In this document: piece by piece, positions 33,883-36,550 of the stretch | Numbering within the stretch: position 1 is the first letter of the stretch | Layout of the letters: every line of letters begins with the position of its first letter | Source: Methylomicrobium sp035916875 | GTDB lineage: Bacteria > Pseudomonadota > Gammaproteobacteria > Methylococcales > Methylomonadaceae | DNA: 36,550 nucleotides | NCBI RefSeq assembly: GCF_035916875.1 | Contig: NZ_JAXUHN010000039.1 | Span: forward strand, 1-36,550 | Direction of reading: 5' to 3' | Translations under genes and position numbers: made by a program | The notes under the pieces: generated by a model | What the model was told of the DNA's origin: nothing | What the model saw: only the letters and a program-made list of their open reading frames with translations | Database searches by the model: none

Positions 33883-33929
33883 AACCTTTCTCCTAAATAG
33901 TGAAGAACTAACAATACTGAACAACATGG

Positions 33930-34106
33930 CTAAGAAAGCTTTAAACAAATTACTTTCTCGCTATAAGCGCCTTGCAACAAGTCAGCAAGTATGTTTTTAA
34001 CGGCTCCAGTTCTAGAGTGCTCTACAGAAACTTGGATGCCATTTAACTTGTTACCAATCAATTGGAACAGATTTTTGATTATTTTGTTCACTGTATTTTC
34101 CGCCAT
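33930..34106 (-). CDS. Possible small ORF upstream of the secreted protein
   Basis: A 58-codon minus-strand frame starts MAENTVNKIIKNLFQLIGNK and ends with TAG 33930, 47 bases before the next gene. It has plausible helical composition but a poor ribosome site and no recognised family. It could be real or chance. Confidence 0.25.
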   Translation of the reverse strand: MAENTVNKIIKNLFQLIGNKLNGIQVSVEHSRTGAVKNILADLLQGAYSEKVICLKLS

Positions 34107-34481
34107 TGTGGGCTTGGGGTTGCCTAAAATGTATTGATAAAAAATCGCAATTCAGGTTGGTTTCTGAGCGAGGGAAGATCAAGGCACTTTGAACATGAGC
34201 GACTTCAAGCGCCATGATCGTTAATCCATCACATCGTTCCGATCATGCCCGTATCATGCAACTAATGCTGACGCGCGAGTATCAAACCGTAAAAAACTCT
34301 TTTCAAATTTGTCCCCATGCCGGAGTTCGAGTCAGCATTACGGGTCACGTTAGGTTTCAGGATCGAATCTCTAGAAATTTGATCGACCTCGTTCCGCTAC
34401 CTCCCGCACAGTATCTTTCATTTCCCGGGGTGATGCCGAACCTTCGTGATAGTTTGATTTTTAAACATCGTCTTATGCATT
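34107..34481. other. Intergenic stretch before the lytic transglycosylase gene
   Basis: Plus-strand open frames here run out of phase into the transglycosylase gene and show no domain or signal. I see no credible gene and no confident promoter. The region should hold the control elements for the divergent genes on either side. Confidence 0.4.
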
Positions 34482-36398
34482 ATGCGAATACACTCATGCT
34501 CTCATGCTTCGGCATCATTTCATCGAACTGGGCGCCGTCTTTTAGCCGCCGCGCTGTTTTTTTCCGGCATCTTCCTGCCTGTACATGTAAAAGGGGCAGA
34601 GGTGGTGATCCCACTTACCGTGCCTTTCGATTTCTTGACGACGGGTGTAAACAAACAGTTCAAAACCGCGCCAGGGGAGGTTGAAGAAATAAGCTATAAC
34701 AAGAACTGCCGTTATTTATACCTGGACCACCCTCAATTCAACCACCAGAAGGAACTTGTCCGTTTTGTCATTCATGGCCGAGGCAGCGCCGGCGCCGAAT
34801 TCTTCGGAAAGTGCCTTAGCCCCGTTCGCTGGAGCGGCTTTATAGAGATATTGGCTACCCCTTCCATCACCGCAGACTGGCAACTGCATTTGAACGTCGA
34901 GCACTCCAATCTCTATGACGAAGCCTGGAAAAAAGGGCTGCTCATGGGGCCTATCTGGAATGCCGTTCAGTCTTTCGTTCTTCCGTCTCTCACATCTTTC
35001 AACATCGATCTGACTCCGCCGCGAGATGAGACGCTCTCGTTGCTGCACGCATTTTTGCCGGCTTCCAGTTCCGCGCAACTCGATGCAGTATTCCGCAGCG
35101 CCACGGCAAAAGTGATTAGGGTTGACGACCAGGGCGTTCACCTGGGCTTGGCTCTTGCACTGCCCGACAGCCTTAAACAGACAATTTCCCCACGCACTGC
35201 CTCCGCAGCCCCCCTAAGCCCTGAGGAATTGGCGGCGGTTAAGCAAGAGCTAGAGCAATGGGATGCCTTTTTGGTGTTTGTGCTAAAGAATATCGGGATG
35301 GACATCGAAGACCCCGATATCCGGGCACAATTGTTGGAACTACTCCTTGCAAGCCGTTATGAGGTCTTGCCGATTCTGGCCGGCGAGAGCAGCGAATTAG
35401 CCGGAGATCCGGTGCGCACGCTTTTCGTAGAAACCTGGAATCGCCTCCAGGAAATCATCCTCACGGCCGAGCAGCGAGGAATCGTTATGAATAATGCTGT
35501 ACGCTATGTTTCATTCATTCGTGCCGGAGACGTGCTGTTAACCATTGATCGCGCCGCTCCGGGCATTGGCCTGGAAATTTCGGCGGACGGCCTTCGCCGT
35601 TTAGCCAGAATTTTGCAGCCGGGGCTGAAAGTTGACCCACTGCAATATGACCTGGCACCAGATCCCGCTTTACGTGAATTGTTCGGATTTCCGGCGAAGT
35701 TGCCGAATGAAGAACCGCTGGACCCTATACCGGAAGACGCCGCCCCCCCTCTAAGCCTATTTGATGCAATCGGCAGCGTCTATGCCGCGGAATACAGCCA
35801 GAGCGACGATCTTGCCGCATTAATAAAACGGCTAAATCGATGGGTACCGGAGGATTCGGAATTGAGCGAATATCGCGCAACAATGAACAAACTCCTGCTA
35901 ATCAACACGGAACAGGAATTGCAAAGTAATTCTTTAGAAAGCCGCTACAAACCGCTCATTAGTAATTTGGCGCGTGCTACCGCGCTCAAGGAAAGCTGCT
36001 GGCGGCAGTTTGTCAGCAAGCAGAAAAAAATAACTTACCTGCATTCGTCGTCGGGAAGCATCGGCTTAATGCAGATCAACCCTTATGTATGGCGTGGATT
36101 TTATAATGTGGAGCAAGTTAAATGGAATGTCTCTTACAACGCCGAGGCCGGAATAGAAATTCTTCTGCAATACTTGATTCGCTATGCGATCAACGAAGAA
36201 AAGACCGGCAGCATCGACAACATTGCCCGTTCCGCTTATTCAATTTATAACTCCGGACCTAAAGCTATCGGCCGTTATCGCAAAGCAACCAGCTCCGAAC
36301 GGGAAAAGAAAGTCGATTTTCGCTTTTGGGAAATATACCAGGGATTTAAAGCAGATGGTGAAGTCGATCTATTTCACTGTACGGTAAAAACAAACTGA
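34482..36398 (+). CDS. Secreted lytic transglycosylase (SLT/lysozyme-like domain)
   Basis: This is a 638-residue exported protein. The signal peptide (RRLLAAALFFSGIFLPVHVK, cut near KGA-E) is followed by a large N-terminal region with no recognised domain (about 40-480). It includes a beta-rich part with GRGSAGAEFFGKCLSPVRWS and a helical part. Residues about 495-625 form the SLT fold: ATALKESCWRQFVSK with catalytic Glu504, SGSIGLMQINPYVW, and IYNSGPKAIGRYRK, the Y-N-x-G-P motif. Such enzymes cut the MurNAc-GlcNAc bond in peptidoglycan. Its N-terminal half is longer than in small soluble family members and may set location or substrate. The ribosome site of ATG 34482 is weak. Confidence 0.88.
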   Translation: MRIHSCSHASASFHRTGRRLLAAALFFSGIFLPVHVKGAEVVIPLTVPFDFLTTGVNKQFKTAPGEVEEISYNKNCRYLYLDHPQFNHQKELVRFVIHGRGSAGAEFFGKCLSPVRWSGFIEILATPSITADWQLHLNVEHSNLYDEAWKKGLLMGPIWNAVQSFVLPSLTSFNIDLTPPRDETLSLLHAFLPASSSAQLDAVFRSATAKVIRVDDQGVHLGLALALPDSLKQTISPRTASAAPLSPEELAAVKQELEQWDAFLVFVLKNIGMDIEDPDIRAQLLELLLASRYEVLPILAGESSELAGDPVRTLFVETWNRLQEIILTAEQRGIVMNNAVRYVSFIRAGDVLLTIDRAAPGIGLEISADGLRRLARILQPGLKVDPLQYDLAPDPALRELFGFPAKLPNEEPLDPIPEDAAPPLSLFDAIGSVYAAEYSQSDDLAALIKRLNRWVPEDSELSEYRATMNKLLLINTEQELQSNSLESRYKPLISNLARATALKESCWRQFVSKQKKITYLHSSSGSIGLMQINPYVWRGFYNVEQVKWNVSYNAEAGIEILLQYLIRYAINEEKTGSIDNIARSAYSIYNSGPKAIGRYRKATSSEREKKVDFRFWEIYQGFKADGEVDLFHCTVKTN

Positions 36399-36441
36399 AG
36401 TACTTATATAGATCAATGATGCTGCTCTCATCGATAAGTGC

Positions 36442-36550
36442 TTAGCAGAAAGTAAATTGGTATTGAGAGCCAAAACCAGCGCCGATTTCATCGATAGCCT
36501 CCTCAAGTTCGGTAGGTGTAAACGATTGGAATGGCAGCCACTCGTATTTC
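36442..36550 (-). CDS. C-terminal fragment of an unidentified gene (runs off window)
   Basis: A minus-strand frame entering from the right edge reads KYEWLPFQSFTPTELEEAID, then EIGAGFGSQYQFTFC and TAA at 36442. The protein-like composition and clean stop suggest a real gene end, but 35 residues are too few to name it. It is convergent with the transglycosylase. Confidence 0.5.
   Translation of the reverse strand, partial: KYEWLPFQSFTPTELEEAIDEIGAGFGSQYQFTFC

Noticed and set aside
34214..34684. 156-codon plus-strand frame upstream of and overlapping the transglycosylase
   Set aside because: It overlaps the signal peptide region of a well-supported gene in another frame and shows no domain or ribosome site.

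Overview
The window looks like chromosomal DNA of a gammaproteobacterium, with an environmental, Methylococcales-like flavour. This rests on the ispB / rplU-rpmA-obgE-proB / rpsT-murJ gene order, a DbpA helicase, an RlpA lipoprotein, an MlaC protein, an LpxO-like hydroxylase and many multi-PAS signalling proteins. No methane-oxidation gene lies in the window, so the lineage is an inference. No rRNA, tRNA or CRISPR array was seen.

Layout. 1-117 is the left end of an IS3-type insertion sequence that runs out of the window. 608-5118 holds a secreted protein of unknown function, the DEAD-box helicase dbpA, a V4R-domain protein beside a Roadblock/LC7 protein, a decayed cupin fragment, and DUF1415 and DUF1488 proteins. 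5339-6868 encodes a SorAB-type sulfite dehydrogenase (Tat-exported molybdenum subunit plus a small c-type cytochrome). 7077-8161 is a predicted beta-barrel gene bracketed by two imperfect direct repeats of about 120 bp. 8225-13084 is core housekeeping: cupin, octaprenyl diphosphate synthase, L21, L27, ObgE, glutamate 5-kinase and S20, with clear sigma70 promoters and intrinsic terminators. Beside it sits a murJ remnant with a large internal deletion and frameshifts.

13965-20996 carries a GNAT protein, a cytochrome P450 tail-to-tail with an FAD amine-oxidase-like gene broken by an in-frame UGA, an LpxO/AspH-type hydroxylase, a solitary mlaC, and a short RlpA with a histidine-rich tail. 21252-31871 is a signalling island. 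It contains an 870-residue PAS-SpoIIE phosphatase, a FixJ-type response regulator translationally coupled to a 1394-residue membrane histidine kinase with about eight PAS domains, a Crp/Fnr-family regulator, and a diguanylate cyclase with an intact inhibitory site. 32325-33882 is a run of small membrane and stress proteins (two-TM protein, lmo0937-type, CsbD, lipoprotein-sized secreted protein). The window ends with a secreted SLT lytic transglycosylase and the C-terminus of an unidentified gene.

The most interesting item is the PAS-SpoIIE phosphatase at 21252-23864. Its second PAS domain matches the FixL heme-PAS core, with proximal His185 and the Arg exactly 20 residues later. Its fifth PAS domain is a LOV domain by sequence, but the photoactive cysteine is replaced by Met549. 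One phosphatase therefore appears able to read O2 (heme) and flavin redox or light state. It sits beside a FixLJ-like pair, a Crp/Fnr regulator and a c-di-GMP synthase, which suggests an oxygen/redox/light-responsive module. That functional link is inference from adjacency.
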